DNA of 47,325 nt from Anaerosomatales bacterium (GCA_030019445.1 JASEEU010000010.1:1-47325), one strand, 5' to 3'. Numbered from the stretch's first letter, positions 9,731-19,427 are shown. The notes: generated by a model from the letters alone, not told the origin. Numbers and translations are program-made.

Positions 9731-10948
9731 CTACCCGGCGACGGCGCGCTGCAGGACCTCGATGAGCTGGTGGGCGAGGTCGTCGCGCGCGAAGCGCTCC
9801 TCGGCCAGCTTCCGTGCGTTGGTGCCCATGCGCGCCGCCAGGTCGCGATCGTCGGCCACGCGCGTGATCGCGTCCGCGGTCGCTGCTCCGTCGCCGAACG
9901 GCACGTAGACGCCGCACTCGTTGTCCTCCACCAGGTCCTTGGTCCACCCCGCCGAGTTCACGAGCACCGGGCGTCCTGAGGCGAGCGCGTCGAAGAACTT
10001 GTTGGGGGAGTTCGTCGCGAGGATGGGTCGGTCGGCGAACAGCGTCATGAGCATGTCGGCGGTGCGCGTGAAGCGCGGCACGTCGCGCTTGGCCATCGAG
10101 CCCACGAGACGGACGTTGGGAAGGCCGGCTGTGCGCTCGGCGAGCGTGGGGACGCTCTTCCCGTCACCGGCGATGAGGAAGACGATGTCGTCGCGGCCTC
10201 GCTCCGCGAGCAGGCGCGCCGCTTCGGGCACCTGGTCCTCGACCGCGTTGGAGGGGCCGATCGCGCCCGCGTAGCCGACGACGAATCGGTCGCCGAGCTC
10301 GAACGCCGAGACCATCTCGGCGTCCTTAGGGCCGGGCGTGAACAGGTCGAGATCGGCGCTGTTGGGGATCATGTGCACGCGCTCGGCGGGTATGCCTTCG
10401 GCCAGCACGCCCTCGGCCATGCCGGGGGAGAGCGCCACCACGTGCCGCGCACGTCGGTACAGGAAGCGCTCGAGCGCCTTGGCCGTGCGACCCATGAGCC
10501 CGGTGCGCTTGAGCGCGCCCATCTGGAACGGGGCCTCGGGCCACAGGTCGCGCACCTCGAAGACGAACGGCGTGCGCCGGAGCGCGGCGGCGAGCCAGCC
10601 CGGGATGCCCACGGTGAGCGGCGTCGAGGTGGCGAACACGACATCGTGGCGGCCTGCCGTGAGCGCGAGCCAGGTGGCGCCCAACGTGAACTGCAGGAAC
10701 GACAGGATGCGGCGCACGTAGCCCATATAGTTGGAGTACGGCACGCGGATGCAGCGAACGTCGATGCCGTCGACGGTCTCGGTGGTGAGCAGGCGTGCCG
10801 AGAAGCGCTCGGGTAGCCCGGTGCTCCCCGTGATCATCGTGACCTCGTGGCCCTCTTCCACCATGCGCCGGGCGAACTCATAGCTGCGGATCGGGCCGAG
10901 CGCCGTGTCGCGGGTCGCGAAGAACTGATGGATGTAGAGGATGCGCAT
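9731..10948 (-). CDS. GT4-family glycosyltransferase (WbuB-like)
   Basis: A 405-residue GT-B fold enzyme of CAZy family GT4. The N-terminal acceptor domain begins RILYIHQFFATRDTALGP and carries VFEVRDLWPEAPFQMGALKR, a stretch typical of WbuB-like amino-sugar transferases. The donor domain starts at RFVVGYAGAIGPSNAVEDQV and contains SPNKFFDALASGRPVLV, where the nucleotide-sugar-binding region lies. It is the last gene of a two-gene minus-strand unit, 12 bases after the UDP-sugar dehydrogenase, and converges with the LCP gene. Donor and acceptor sugars cannot be read from the sequence. Confidence 0.88.
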   Translation of the reverse strand: MRILYIHQFFATRDTALGPIRSYEFARRMVEEGHEVTMITGSTGLPERFSARLLTTETVDGIDVRCIRVPYSNYMGYVRRILSFLQFTLGATWLALTAGRHDVVFATSTPLTVGIPGWLAAALRRTPFVFEVRDLWPEAPFQMGALKRTGLMGRTAKALERFLYRRARHVVALSPGMAEGVLAEGIPAERVHMIPNSADLDLFTPGPKDAEMVSAFELGDRFVVGYAGAIGPSNAVEDQVPEAARLLAERGRDDIVFLIAGDGKSVPTLAERTAGLPNVRLVGSMAKRDVPRFTRTADMLMTLFADRPILATNSPNKFFDALASGRPVLVNSAGWTKDLVEDNECGVYVPFGDGAATADAITRVADDRDLAARMGTNARKLAEERFARDDLAHQLIEVLQRAVAG

Positions 10949-10960
10949 GCTCGTAGCCCG

Positions 10961-12265
10961 CTAGCGTCGGTGCGCGCCGTCGCGGCCCACCGCCATGTAG
11001 CGCAGGCCGGCGCCGCGCACGGCGGCGGGGTCGAGGCAGTTGCGGCCGTCGAACACGACGGCGTCGGCGGCCATGACGGATGCCGCACGGCTCCAGTCCA
11101 GCTCGATGAACTCCCGCCACTCGGTCGCGACGATGGCCGCCGAGGCGCCCTCGAGCGCGTCCCAGACGGCATCGGCGCGCTCCACCTCGGCCAGCTCCAC
11201 CTCGGCCGCGATCGGGTCGTAGACGACCACCTCGGCGCCCTCTTCGATGAGCAGCGGCACGATGTCGAGCGCGGGCGACTCACGCACGTCGTCGGTGTCG
11301 GGCTTGAACGAGAGGCCGAGCACGGCGATGCGGCGTGCGTGCAGGTCCGGCAGCGCGCGGGCGAGGTGCACCATCGGCAGGAGGCGCTGGCGGTTGTTCA
11401 CGTCGATGACGGCCTTGAGCAGCGTGAACTGGTAGCCGTTGATGGTGGAGATGAAGTCGAGCGCGCGCGTGTCCTTGGGGAAGCACGAGCCGCCGTAGCC
11501 GATGCCCGCGCGCAGGAAATCGGGCCCGATGCGCTTGTCCATGCCGATGCCGCGCGCCACCGAGTCGATGTCGGCGCCCACGGCGTCGCAGATGTTGGCC
11601 ATCTCGTTGATGAATGAGATCTTGGTGGAGAGGAAGGCGTTGGAAGCGTACTTGATGGTCTCGGCGCTCGCCACGTCGGTCTCGAGCACCGGCGCCTCGA
11701 TGTCCGCGTAGAGCGCGCGCATGCGGGCGAGGTCGGCCGAGGAGGACGAGCCGAGCACGATGCGGTCGGTGGCGTACCAGTCCTCGATGGCCTTGCCCTC
11801 GCGCAGGAACTCGGGGTTGGAGACGTAGCCGATCGTGGCCTTGGCCGAGGCGAGATACCGCTCCTGGAGCGCCTCGCCCGTGCCCGGAGGGACCGTCGAC
11901 TTCATGACGAGCGTGAAGGGGCGGTCGGCGGCAGCGGCGAGCTGCTCGGTCACGGTGCGGACGGCGGTGAGGTCGGCGGCGCCGTTGGCGGCCATAGGCG
12001 TGCCGACGGCTACGAAGGTGATGTCGCTGATGAGCGAGGCCCAGCCGGCTTCCGGGGTGCGGAAGCGGAGGTTGCCGCGCTCGAGACCCTCGGCAAGCAG
12101 CTCCTCGATCCCGGGCTCGTAGATGGTGCTCGTCCCGCCGGAGAGGCGCTCGACCTTGGCCGGGTCGATATCGACGCACGTGACGTCGTGTCCCGAGTGC
12201 GCCAAGCAGACGCCGGTGACGAGGCCGACGTAGCCGGTTCCGATGACGGTGACGGTGCTGCCCAT
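10961..12265 (-). CDS. ugd: UDP-glucose 6-dehydrogenase
   Basis: A 434-residue enzyme making UDP-glucuronate from UDP-glucose with two NAD+. Rossmann motif VIGTGYVGLVTGVCLAHSGH; catalytic Cys261 in GYGGSCFPKDTRALDF, the classical UDP-glucose dehydrogenase form and different from the WbpA motif in this window. FLREGKAIEDW and the C-terminal VLGLSFKPDTDDVRESPALD are also canonical. It is transcribed divergently from the GT4 gene at 12448 from a clear promoter. It adds uronic acid to the sugar supply for the surface glycan. Confidence 0.93.
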   Translation of the reverse strand: MGSTVTVIGTGYVGLVTGVCLAHSGHDVTCVDIDPAKVERLSGGTSTIYEPGIEELLAEGLERGNLRFRTPEAGWASLISDITFVAVGTPMAANGAADLTAVRTVTEQLAAAADRPFTLVMKSTVPPGTGEALQERYLASAKATIGYVSNPEFLREGKAIEDWYATDRIVLGSSSSADLARMRALYADIEAPVLETDVASAETIKYASNAFLSTKISFINEMANICDAVGADIDSVARGIGMDKRIGPDFLRAGIGYGGSCFPKDTRALDFISTINGYQFTLLKAVIDVNNRQRLLPMVHLARALPDLHARRIAVLGLSFKPDTDDVRESPALDIVPLLIEEGAEVVVYDPIAAEVELAEVERADAVWDALEGASAAIVATEWREFIELDWSRAASVMAADAVVFDGRNCLDPAAVRGAGLRYMAVGRDGAHRR

Positions 12266-12309
12266 GGGCTCTTCCCTCCAGATCGCGCCGCGGGTGTGCG
12301 GCCCGCGCT

Positions 12310-12338
12310 ACCTTACCACAGCGTACAGGGGGTGTCAG
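12310..12338 (-). promoter_or_regulatory. Promoter for ugd and the GT4 gene at 9731
   Basis: On the minus strand, CTGACA (12338-12333) and TAAGGT (12315-12310) are separated by exactly 17 bases, about 45 bases upstream of the ugd ATG. Confidence 0.6.
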
Positions 12339-12380
12339 GCCGCCGTCACCTGTCCGTCAGGCGTCCCGCCGCGGGCGTCC

Positions 12381-12410
12381 TTGACCCTCTCGGAAGCCTC
12401 CGCCTATAGT
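12381..12410 (+). promoter_or_regulatory. Promoter for the plus-strand GT4 gene
   Basis: TTGACC at 12381-12386 and TATAGT at 12405-12410 with an 18-base spacer, about 37 bases upstream of the ATG at 12448. It is one of the best consensus matches in the window. Confidence 0.7.
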
Positions 12411-12447
12411 GGGGCGTTCCGCGAGGCTTGAGGAAGCGAGAGGCCGC

Positions 12448-13644
12448 ATGCGCATCGGGATGCTGCTCATGGGAGGCGCCTATCCGCCCGACGTCCGGGT
12501 GGACAAGGAGGCGCGCGTGCTGGCCGAGGCGGGCCACGAGATCTTCCTGCTCACCTCCGACAAGAACGGCCGTCCCCGTGCCGAGAGCATGCCCCCGCTC
12601 GAGGTGCGGCGCTACCCGGCGCGCGGCGGATGGCTCGAGTCCAAGCTCACGGCGATCGTCAACTTCCTCACGTGGCGCATGCCGCTCTGGGAGCGGCACA
12701 TCGACGCGTTCGTGGCCGAGAACGGCATCGAGGCCCTGCACGTGCACGACCTGCCGGCGGTCGCTTCGGCGGTCGCGGTGGGTCGCCGGCGGCGGATCCC
12801 CGTCGTCTTCGACATGCACGAGTACTATCCCGGCGCTGTGAAGGTCTGGCCGCGTCCGCGGCTTGCCAGGCTGCTCCAGACGCCGGGTCGCTACGAGCGC
12901 TATCACACGTGGGCGACACGCGCCGTGGACGCGGTGGTCCCCGCGGTGGAGGAGACGCAGGAGATGGCGCTCGCGGCGGGCGTGCCGCCGGAGCGCGTCT
13001 GGCTCTTCCGCAACGTGGAGGACGCCGAGGAGATCGTGCGCTGGGAGGGCCCGCGAGAGGACGAGTTCGTCGTCACGTTCGCGGGAGGCTTCGGGCCGCA
13101 CCGCGGGATCGACACGCTCATCGCGGCGATGCCGCACCTGCTCGAGCTCGTCCCCGACGCCCGCCTGCTGCTCATCGGCAGCGGCTCGAACGACGCGGAG
13201 CTGCTCGCGCTCGCCGGCGAGCTCGGCGTGAGCGAGCAGGTGGAGTTCACCGGGTGGATCGGCATCGACGAGATGCGCGAGCGCCTCGCGCGCTCCTCGG
13301 TGGGGACGGCGCCGTTCACGCGCTCGGCGCACACCGACACGATGCTGCCGCACAAGCTGTTCCAGTACATGGGCATGGGCCTGCCGGTCGTGGTCACCGA
13401 CTGCAAGCCGGTCGCGCGCATCGTGCACGAGACGGGTGCGGGCGAGGTGGCACGCTCCGGGGACGCCGTGTCCGTGGCCCGTGCGCTCGCGCGGCTCGCG
13501 GACCCCGAACGGGCTCGCGCGGCGAGCGAGGCGGGGAAGCGTGCGGTCGCGGAACGCTACAACCTCGCCATCGAGGGCATGCGCCTTCGCGAGCTCTACG
13601 AGTCGCTCGCGCGCCGGGCATCGCGGCCGGCGAGCTCGGCGTAG
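12448..13644 (+). CDS. GT4-family glycosyltransferase on the plus strand
   Basis: A 398-residue GT-B enzyme. The open frame begins at a GTG at 12409 that overlaps the -10 box, so the ATG at 12448, with a GAGG/AGAGG stretch upstream, is the better start; it gives RIGMLLMGGAYPPDVRVDKEA. The middle contains VVFDMHEYYPGAV, as in other GT4 enzymes here. The donor domain runs from VVTFAGGFGPHRGIDTLIAA to LPHKLFQYMGMGLPVVVTDC. It is the only glycan gene between 9731 and 30545 on the plus strand, has its own promoter, and its last 49 bases overlap the convergent gene at 13596. Sugar specificity is unknown. Confidence 0.88.
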   Translation: MRIGMLLMGGAYPPDVRVDKEARVLAEAGHEIFLLTSDKNGRPRAESMPPLEVRRYPARGGWLESKLTAIVNFLTWRMPLWERHIDAFVAENGIEALHVHDLPAVASAVAVGRRRRIPVVFDMHEYYPGAVKVWPRPRLARLLQTPGRYERYHTWATRAVDAVVPAVEETQEMALAAGVPPERVWLFRNVEDAEEIVRWEGPREDEFVVTFAGGFGPHRGIDTLIAAMPHLLELVPDARLLLIGSGSNDAELLALAGELGVSEQVEFTGWIGIDEMRERLARSSVGTAPFTRSAHTDTMLPHKLFQYMGMGLPVVVTDCKPVARIVHETGAGEVARSGDAVSVARALARLADPERARAASEAGKRAVAERYNLAIEGMRLRELYESLARRASRPASSA

Positions 13645-14843
13645 AGCCCGGCGTATCCGCGAGCGGTCTCGCGCCACGAGTAGGCGCGTGCTGTCCGGGG
13701 CCCCGCGGCGGCCATGATGGCGGCCTCGGCGGGGTGTTCGAGCGCCCACGCGAGCGCGTCGGCGAGCGCGTCGGGCGCCTCGGCGGGCACGAACCGAGCG
13801 GTCTCGGCGGGCACGACCTCGGCAAGCCCGCCCACCTCGGTCACCACGAGCGGGCGCGCGCACGCGAGCGCCTCGAGCGCCACGAGGCCGAAGCCCTCGT
13901 AGCGGCTCGGCACGGCCACCACATCCGCGGCGCCGAGCCACAGCGGCAGCTCCTCGCGCGGCGCGCCGTCGCGCAGGACGATCGGCGCCGATGGGTCTGC
14001 GGCGTGCTCGGCGGCGTGGACGGGGCGATCCACACCGAGGCTGCCCACGAGGGCGAGCTGCGCGCCGGGCACGCGTGCGCGCACGGCCTCGAACGCTTCC
14101 AGGAGCTCCGGCGCCCCCTTCATGGGGATCGCCCTGCCGAGGAAGACCACAAGCCGGCGCGCCGGGTCGAGCCCGAGGGCTTCTCGGCAGGCATCGCGAT
14201 CGCGCGGTGAGAAGAGCTCGTGGTCGACCGCGTTGGGGACGACGTGCATCCGGTCGGGATGAGCGCCGAGAGCGATAGCGGCGTCGGCGAGGAAGCGCGA
14301 CGGCGCGGTCGTGAGGTCGGCGGCCGCGAGGTTGGCGGCGACGAGGCGCGCGACGGGACCGTTCGGCTCGCCGGCGGCCACGCCGAGGCCGTGCACGGCG
14401 AGCAGCGTGGGGACGCGCACGCCCGACCAGCGCGCGTACAGTGGCCGGAAGTCCGGTTGCTGCACGTGGAGGACGTCCGCGCGCGATCGTTCGCACGCGA
14501 CCCGCAGCAGCGCGGCGCGCGACCACGCGCGGGCGAGCGGGATGTCGTGCGCCACGCGGTCCGCGTCGGCCCGCACGCGCACGAGCGCGGCGAGCGAGTC
14601 GGGCAGCGTGGTGAGCGCGGTGCGCAGCGCCTCGCGTCTGCCGAAGGCGCCCTGGACGCCCGTGACAGCGCCGAACGGCGTCTCCCGGACGCTCGTGTCG
14701 GTCACGTTGTCCGCGGCGACGTTGACAGCCACCCCGAACGCGGGCAGCGCCGCCGCGAGCTCGGCGGTGTGCGTGGAGACACCGCCGACGCCCGAACCGC
14801 CGTGCGCGCCCGTCACGGGCCCGAAGATCGTCACCCGCGTCAT
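13596..14843 (-). CDS. GT4-family glycosyltransferase
   Basis: A 415-residue GT-B enzyme. The Gly-rich N-terminal loop GPVTGAHGGSGVGGVSTHT is the acceptor-side signature of GT4. The donor side has RLVVFLGRAIPMKGAPELLE and the E-x7-E motif in SRYEGFGLVALEALACARPL. The start overlaps the flippase stop by four bases (ATGA), so it is the distal gene of the long minus-strand operon. Its 3' end overlaps the convergent plus-strand GT4 gene by 49 bases, so the two transcripts would be antisense at their ends. Confidence 0.88.
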   Translation of the reverse strand: MTRVTIFGPVTGAHGGSGVGGVSTHTAELAAALPAFGVAVNVAADNVTDTSVRETPFGAVTGVQGAFGRREALRTALTTLPDSLAALVRVRADADRVAHDIPLARAWSRAALLRVACERSRADVLHVQQPDFRPLYARWSGVRVPTLLAVHGLGVAAGEPNGPVARLVAANLAAADLTTAPSRFLADAAIALGAHPDRMHVVPNAVDHELFSPRDRDACREALGLDPARRLVVFLGRAIPMKGAPELLEAFEAVRARVPGAQLALVGSLGVDRPVHAAEHAADPSAPIVLRDGAPREELPLWLGAADVVAVPSRYEGFGLVALEALACARPLVVTEVGGLAEVVPAETARFVPAEAPDALADALAWALEHPAEAAIMAAAGPRTARAYSWRETARGYAGLYAELAGRDARRASDS

Positions 14844-16336
14844 GAGCGCAGCCTCAGCTTCCGGGCGATTGCGCCCACCAGCTCACCAACGAACGCGCGC
14901 TCGTCCTCCCGGACGGCACGGAACAGGAGCAGGCCGAGGACGTAGACGAGAAGGCCGAGGGCCACCTCGGCCAGGAACCAGAGCGCTGAGATCTCCACGA
15001 ACGAGAAGACGACGCGCAGTGTCGCGTACATGAGGCCCGACGCGGCGGCGATCCGCGCCAGCTCGAGCCATGGGATGTCCCAGGACATGTACGGGCGGCT
15101 CCGCAGCCACGTGAGCGTGAGGAAGAGCAGGTAGGAGGCGAAGGTCGTGTACGCTGCCGCGATGTAGCCGAATCGCGGCACGAGGAGCACGTTCGTCGCG
15201 ATGTTGAAGAGCGCGGCGGTGAGCGCGTTGCGCATCATGATCGTGGACTTCTTGTGCAGCGCCAGACCGTTGCCCGCGATCTGCGTGAGGCCGTTCATGA
15301 GCACGCTCGCCGCCACGATCGCGAGGATGGGGTACGCCGCGCGGTAGGCCTCGCCGGTGAACACGGTCATGAAGTCCTTGCCCGCGGCGGCCATGCCGAA
15401 GAGCAGCGGGAAGGTCGCCATGGCGAAGTAGCGCGTGAACTGTGTCTGGACCTTCTGCGCCATCGCCTGGCCCTGCTGTTCGAACGTCTGCACCATGACC
15501 GGCGCGATGGCGATGGTGAGCGGCAGGATGATGAGGTTCATGATCTTGTCGCCGAGGCCGTACGCGGTGGAGTAGAGGCCCACCTCGGCGGTCGTGCGGA
15601 AGATGCCGATGATGTAGCGGTCGGCCATCACGAGCAGCCAGGTGGAGATCGCCGCCGGCACGAGCGGGAAACCGTAGCTCGTGAACTCGCCGAGGACCGA
15701 GCGGTCGAAGTCCCGCGGTGAGAGGCTTCCCTCGGCACGCACGGCTTTCAGGCCGAAGGGCAGCAGGAGCATGTTGCCAAGCGCGACGCCGGCGAGGATG
15801 CCGAAGGCACCGAGGCGCGGCCCGGCGACGAAGTAGACCGAGAGCGCGGTGGCGAGGATGGAGCTCGCGACCGCGAGGACGGCGTACTGCGTCGACCGGT
15901 TGGAGGCGCGCAGCACCTGCAGCAGCACGTTGATGGTGTAGTTGAACGCGAGCGACGCGCAGGCGATGGGCGCGAGGGCGGCGAGGCCGTCGGGCAGCCG
16001 GTCGGCGAGCACGAGGATGCCGAGACCGACGAGCGCCGCCGCGGTCAGCAGCGACGCGATGGCCGACCACACGGTGGTGGCGACGTACCGGTCGAGCTTG
16101 CCCTCCTTGCGGTGCGGCCAGTAGAAGCGCACGACCGAGCCGGTGATCCACGCCGTCGCGAACGTCGCGGTAAGCGCGGTGGCCGAGGTGATGAGGTAGA
16201 AGTTGCCGTAGTCGGCCGGCTCGATGAGGCGCGTGAAGAGCGGGACCGTGACAAGCGAGGTCAGCGCCGGCACGAGGCGCACGGGGAAGTACTTGATCGC
16301 GTCGGTTCCCGCGCCGCGCAGGATCTGTCTCAGCAT
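14840..16336 (-). CDS. wzx: Wzx-type polysaccharide flippase (MOP superfamily), copy 1
   Basis: A 498-residue polytopic membrane protein with about 14 predicted TM segments. It begins LRQILRGAGTDAIKYFPVRL, then VTVPLFTRLIEPADYGNFYL, the N-terminal signature of the polysaccharide synthesis/flippase family. It should translocate undecaprenyl-PP-linked repeat units across the cytoplasmic membrane. It overlaps the upstream GT4 gene by seven bases and the downstream one by four, so all three are co-translated. The window encodes a second flippase at 23198. Confidence 0.9.
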   Translation of the reverse strand: MLRQILRGAGTDAIKYFPVRLVPALTSLVTVPLFTRLIEPADYGNFYLITSATALTATFATAWITGSVVRFYWPHRKEGKLDRYVATTVWSAIASLLTAAALVGLGILVLADRLPDGLAALAPIACASLAFNYTINVLLQVLRASNRSTQYAVLAVASSILATALSVYFVAGPRLGAFGILAGVALGNMLLLPFGLKAVRAEGSLSPRDFDRSVLGEFTSYGFPLVPAAISTWLLVMADRYIIGIFRTTAEVGLYSTAYGLGDKIMNLIILPLTIAIAPVMVQTFEQQGQAMAQKVQTQFTRYFAMATFPLLFGMAAAGKDFMTVFTGEAYRAAYPILAIVAASVLMNGLTQIAGNGLALHKKSTIMMRNALTAALFNIATNVLLVPRFGYIAAAYTTFASYLLFLTLTWLRSRPYMSWDIPWLELARIAAASGLMYATLRVVFSFVEISALWFLAEVALGLLVYVLGLLLFRAVREDERAFVGELVGAIARKLRLRS

Positions 16337-17550
16337 GCGACGTCACCGCCCGCCAGACGCTCGAGCTCGGCGATCTCGGCGGCCATCCGCTCCTCCCACG
16401 TCCAGAGGTGCTCTCGCGCCCACCGCGCTGCCTGCTGGCCGAGCGCGCGGGAGTGGTCATGTTCGCCGAGAAGCCCGGCCGCGGCCTGCGCGATGGCGGC
16501 GGGGTCGGTCTCGGCCACGAGCCGACCGTTCACGCCGTCGTGGACGAGGTTGGAGGTCCCGCCCACGTCGAGCGCGAGGAGCGGGGTGCCGAGCAGCATC
16601 GCCTCGATCACGGGATTGGCGAGGTTGGAGTAGTCGTAGAGGGAGAGCAGCAGGTTCGCGGCGCGGTAGTAGCCGGCGAGCAGGTCGCGCGGCACGCCGC
16701 CGATGAAGCGGACGTGCCCGGCGGCTGCGGAGCGCTCGGCGCGCTGCCGGAGCGCCGACTCCTCCGGGCCGGTGCCCACCACGACGAGCTCGACCGGCAG
16801 GCCGCGCTCGCGCAGCAGCGCCGCGGTGTCGATCGCCCGGTCGACCCGCTTCCAGTGCGAGAGGCGCGAGACCGTGAGCAGCAGCAGGTCCCCGGGGGCG
16901 ACGCCGAGCTCCACCCGCGCATCCGCACCGGTGATGCGGCTCGCGGCGATGGCGGGGTCGACGCCGTTCATCCAGAAGCGGATACGCTCGGGCGGATGGC
17001 CGAGATCGCGGAGCAGCTCGTCGCCGAGCGTGCCGTCGTCGGTCATGATGACGAGGTCCGCGGGCGTGGCGAGCGCGGCGAGGTGTTTGCGGTAGCGCAG
17101 CCCGGCGAGACGCTCGTGGCGACGGCTCGACATGAGGCTGCCCTGGAAGCGCGCGACCATCGGAACGCCGAATCGGTCGGCGGCACGGCGCGCGACGGGC
17201 ACGCCGTAGATCTCGTAGCCGTAGACGAGCGCGGGCGGCCGCTCGGCGCACAGCCGTCGGACGATCGGCCAGGCGGACGCCCGGAACGTGTACCAGCCGA
17301 GCGTATCGGTGACCCACCCGATCTTGGGCACGGACCGCGCCACGCCGTGGAAGTGGTGCGCGAACGTGTGCAGCGTGACGCCATCGGGCAGCGTCGAAGG
17401 GTCGACGTAGTCGAGCGCCGGCGTCACGAGCGACACGTCGAAACGCCTGCCGAGGTGGGTGAGCGTCTCACGGAAGGCCGGACCGCCGGTCGCCGCCCCC
17501 ATCGACCACAGCGGGATCTGCGAGACGACGACGACGTGCTCGCGCGTCAT
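16330..17550 (-). CDS. GT4-family glycosyltransferase
   Basis: A 406-residue GT-B enzyme. It opens with REHVVVVSQIPLWSMGAATG and carries a GT4 donor domain with LLLTVSRLSHWKRVDRAIDT and NPVIEAMLLGTPLLALDVGG, where Glu is the ribose-binding acidic residue of the motif. Start and stop overlap both neighbours by a few bases (pglF upstream, wzx downstream). Lying directly after the bacillosamine genes, it could add a sugar to lipid-linked diNAcBac; that is inference. Confidence 0.88.
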   Translation of the reverse strand: MTREHVVVVSQIPLWSMGAATGGPAFRETLTHLGRRFDVSLVTPALDYVDPSTLPDGVTLHTFAHHFHGVARSVPKIGWVTDTLGWYTFRASAWPIVRRLCAERPPALVYGYEIYGVPVARRAADRFGVPMVARFQGSLMSSRRHERLAGLRYRKHLAALATPADLVIMTDDGTLGDELLRDLGHPPERIRFWMNGVDPAIAASRITGADARVELGVAPGDLLLLTVSRLSHWKRVDRAIDTAALLRERGLPVELVVVGTGPEESALRQRAERSAAAGHVRFIGGVPRDLLAGYYRAANLLLSLYDYSNLANPVIEAMLLGTPLLALDVGGTSNLVHDGVNGRLVAETDPAAIAQAAAGLLGEHDHSRALGQQAARWAREHLWTWEERMAAEIAELERLAGGDVAC

Positions 17551-19427
17551 GAGCTGCTTCCCGCGTCCGGCGAGGGTCCGCCGTAGGGCGTGAAGTCGGG
17601 CATCAGCTCGGCCACCTGCGCGAGGATCGCGGCCTCGTCCCCCTCGAACGCGGCTTCGACGAGCGCGTCGATGCGGGCCTCGAAGTCAGCGGGCGGGACC
17701 GGCAGCGCGTTGACGCGCAGGATCTTCTCCCGGCCGGTGTCGAGCAGGTCCTCCTCGGCGTGGACGAGCACCTCGTGGAGCTTCTCGGCAGGCCGGAGCC
17801 CCGTGAACTCGACGTGCGTGTCCACGCCCGAGAGCGTGATCATCTTGCGCGCGAGGTCGACGATGCGGACCGGCTCGCCCATCTCGAGGACGAAGAGCTC
17901 GCCGCCGTCGCTGATGGCCTGGGCCTGCAGCACGAGGCGCGCGGCCTCGGGGATGGTCATGAAGTAGCGCGTGACATCGGGATGGGTGACGAGCAGCGGG
18001 CCGCCGCGGCGGAGCTGCTCCTCGAACAGCGGCACCACGCTGCCGCGCGAGCCGAGCACGTTGCCGAAACGCACGGCCGACGCGGTGAGCCCGCGTCGGG
18101 AGGCGGCGAGCGTCTGGCGCTCGGCTATCGCCTTCGTGAGCCCCATGAAGCTCGACGGCGCCACGGCCTTGTCGGTCGAGATCAGGATGAAGTGCTCCAC
18201 ACCGGTCTTCTCGGCAGCGAGGAGCACGTTGCGCGTGCCGAGGACGTTGGCCTTCACCGCCTCGTCTCGCGCGAGCTCCATGAGCGGCACGTGCTTGTAC
18301 GCCGCAGCATGCAGCACCACGCGCGGCTGCTCCTGTTCGAACAACCGCATGAGCTTCTCGGCGTCACGCACGTCGCAGATGTGCATCTGCGGGACCTCCG
18401 CGTCGGTCCGCGAGAGCTCGAGGAACGTCTCGTACAGGCGGCTCTCGTCGATGTCGATCAGCAACAGGCGCGCGGGACGCATCTTGATGATCTGGCGGCA
18501 CAGCTCCGAGCCGATCGACCCCGCGGCGCCGGTGACGGCCACGACCTTGCCCGTCAGCGTGGAGGCGATCTGCTCGACGTCGATGCGCACCGGCTCTCTG
18601 CCGAGAAGGTCCTCGACGCTCACCTTGCTGAGGTCCTGGACGCCGATCGTGCCGGCTTCCATCGCGAGCGGACGCATGATGCGCGTGCGGACGCCGGCTG
18701 CGGCGCACCGGTCGAGGATGCGGCGACGTACGTCTGAGGTGGCCGAGGGGATGGCGACGAGCACTTCGTCGACGCGCTCCTCGGCGGCGATCGCCTCGAG
18801 CCTGTCGATGTCGCCCAGCACGCGCACGCCGCGTATGAAGCGGCGGCGCTTGGCCGGGTCGTCGTCGAGGAAGCCGACGGCGCGCATGCCGAGGCCGGGC
18901 TGGTTCTCGATGTCGCGCAGCAGCAGGACGCCCGCGTCACCGGCGCCGACGATGAGCACGCGCCGGCTGCCCGTGGTGCCCTGGCTCTGGACGTAGGCGA
19001 TGAAGCGGCCGAAGGCGCGCAGGGCCGCCGCCCCGACGAACACGAACGTGCCCATGATGAGCAGCGTCCCGATGGGGGCGAAGCGCTGCTCGCCTGGCTG
19101 GCTGATGACGAAGTTGGCGCCGATGAGCAGCGTGGTGCCGATACCCACCGCCGCGGCAAGGCGGACGATGACGTCGACCCCCACGTGCCGCCACACCTGG
19201 TGGTAGAGGCGGAAGAGCCAGAACAGCGCCACGAACACCACGGAGCTCGCGATCGCGACCGGCGGCACGTTGACGAGGAAGTCCGGTTTCACCTGGCCCG
19301 CGAAGCGCGCCCAGTACGCCAGCAGCGTCGACACCCAGACGATGGCGAGATCGGCGAGCAGGAAAGCGCCCATCTGGAGCGGACGGAGCCAGCCCGTGCG
19401 GTGGGCTGTCGGCTTATCGGGCGACAT
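17547..19427 (-). CDS. pglF: UDP-GlcNAc 4,6-dehydratase, membrane-bound (PglF/WbpM/CapD family)
   Basis: A 626-residue protein. A longer open frame exists, but its extra 67 N-terminal residues are a shadow of the aminotransferase gene; the ATG at 19427 forms a TGATG junction with that gene and begins directly before the first membrane segment. Four TM segments occupy about residues 15-140. A first Rossmann domain starts at RVLIVGAGDAGVLLLRD (156-172) and the catalytic dehydratase domain at VVAVTGAAGSIGSELC. The family signature AAAYKHVPLME (about 373-383) and SSFMGLTK (425-432) are present; the Met in place of Tyr is characteristic of the long WbpM/PglF group. It is predicted to make UDP-2-acetamido-2,6-dideoxy-4-keto-hexose for PglE. 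Confidence 0.92.
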   Translation of the reverse strand: MSPDKPTAHRTGWLRPLQMGAFLLADLAIVWVSTLLAYWARFAGQVKPDFLVNVPPVAIASSVVFVALFWLFRLYHQVWRHVGVDVIVRLAAAVGIGTTLLIGANFVISQPGEQRFAPIGTLLIMGTFVFVGAAALRAFGRFIAYVQSQGTTGSRRVLIVGAGDAGVLLLRDIENQPGLGMRAVGFLDDDPAKRRRFIRGVRVLGDIDRLEAIAAEERVDEVLVAIPSATSDVRRRILDRCAAAGVRTRIMRPLAMEAGTIGVQDLSKVSVEDLLGREPVRIDVEQIASTLTGKVVAVTGAAGSIGSELCRQIIKMRPARLLLIDIDESRLYETFLELSRTDAEVPQMHICDVRDAEKLMRLFEQEQPRVVLHAAAYKHVPLMELARDEAVKANVLGTRNVLLAAEKTGVEHFILISTDKAVAPSSFMGLTKAIAERQTLAASRRGLTASAVRFGNVLGSRGSVVPLFEEQLRRGGPLLVTHPDVTRYFMTIPEAARLVLQAQAISDGGELFVLEMGEPVRIVDLARKMITLSGVDTHVEFTGLRPAEKLHEVLVHAEEDLLDTGREKILRVNALPVPPADFEARIDALVEAAFEGDEAAILAQVAELMPDFTPYGGPSPDAGSSS

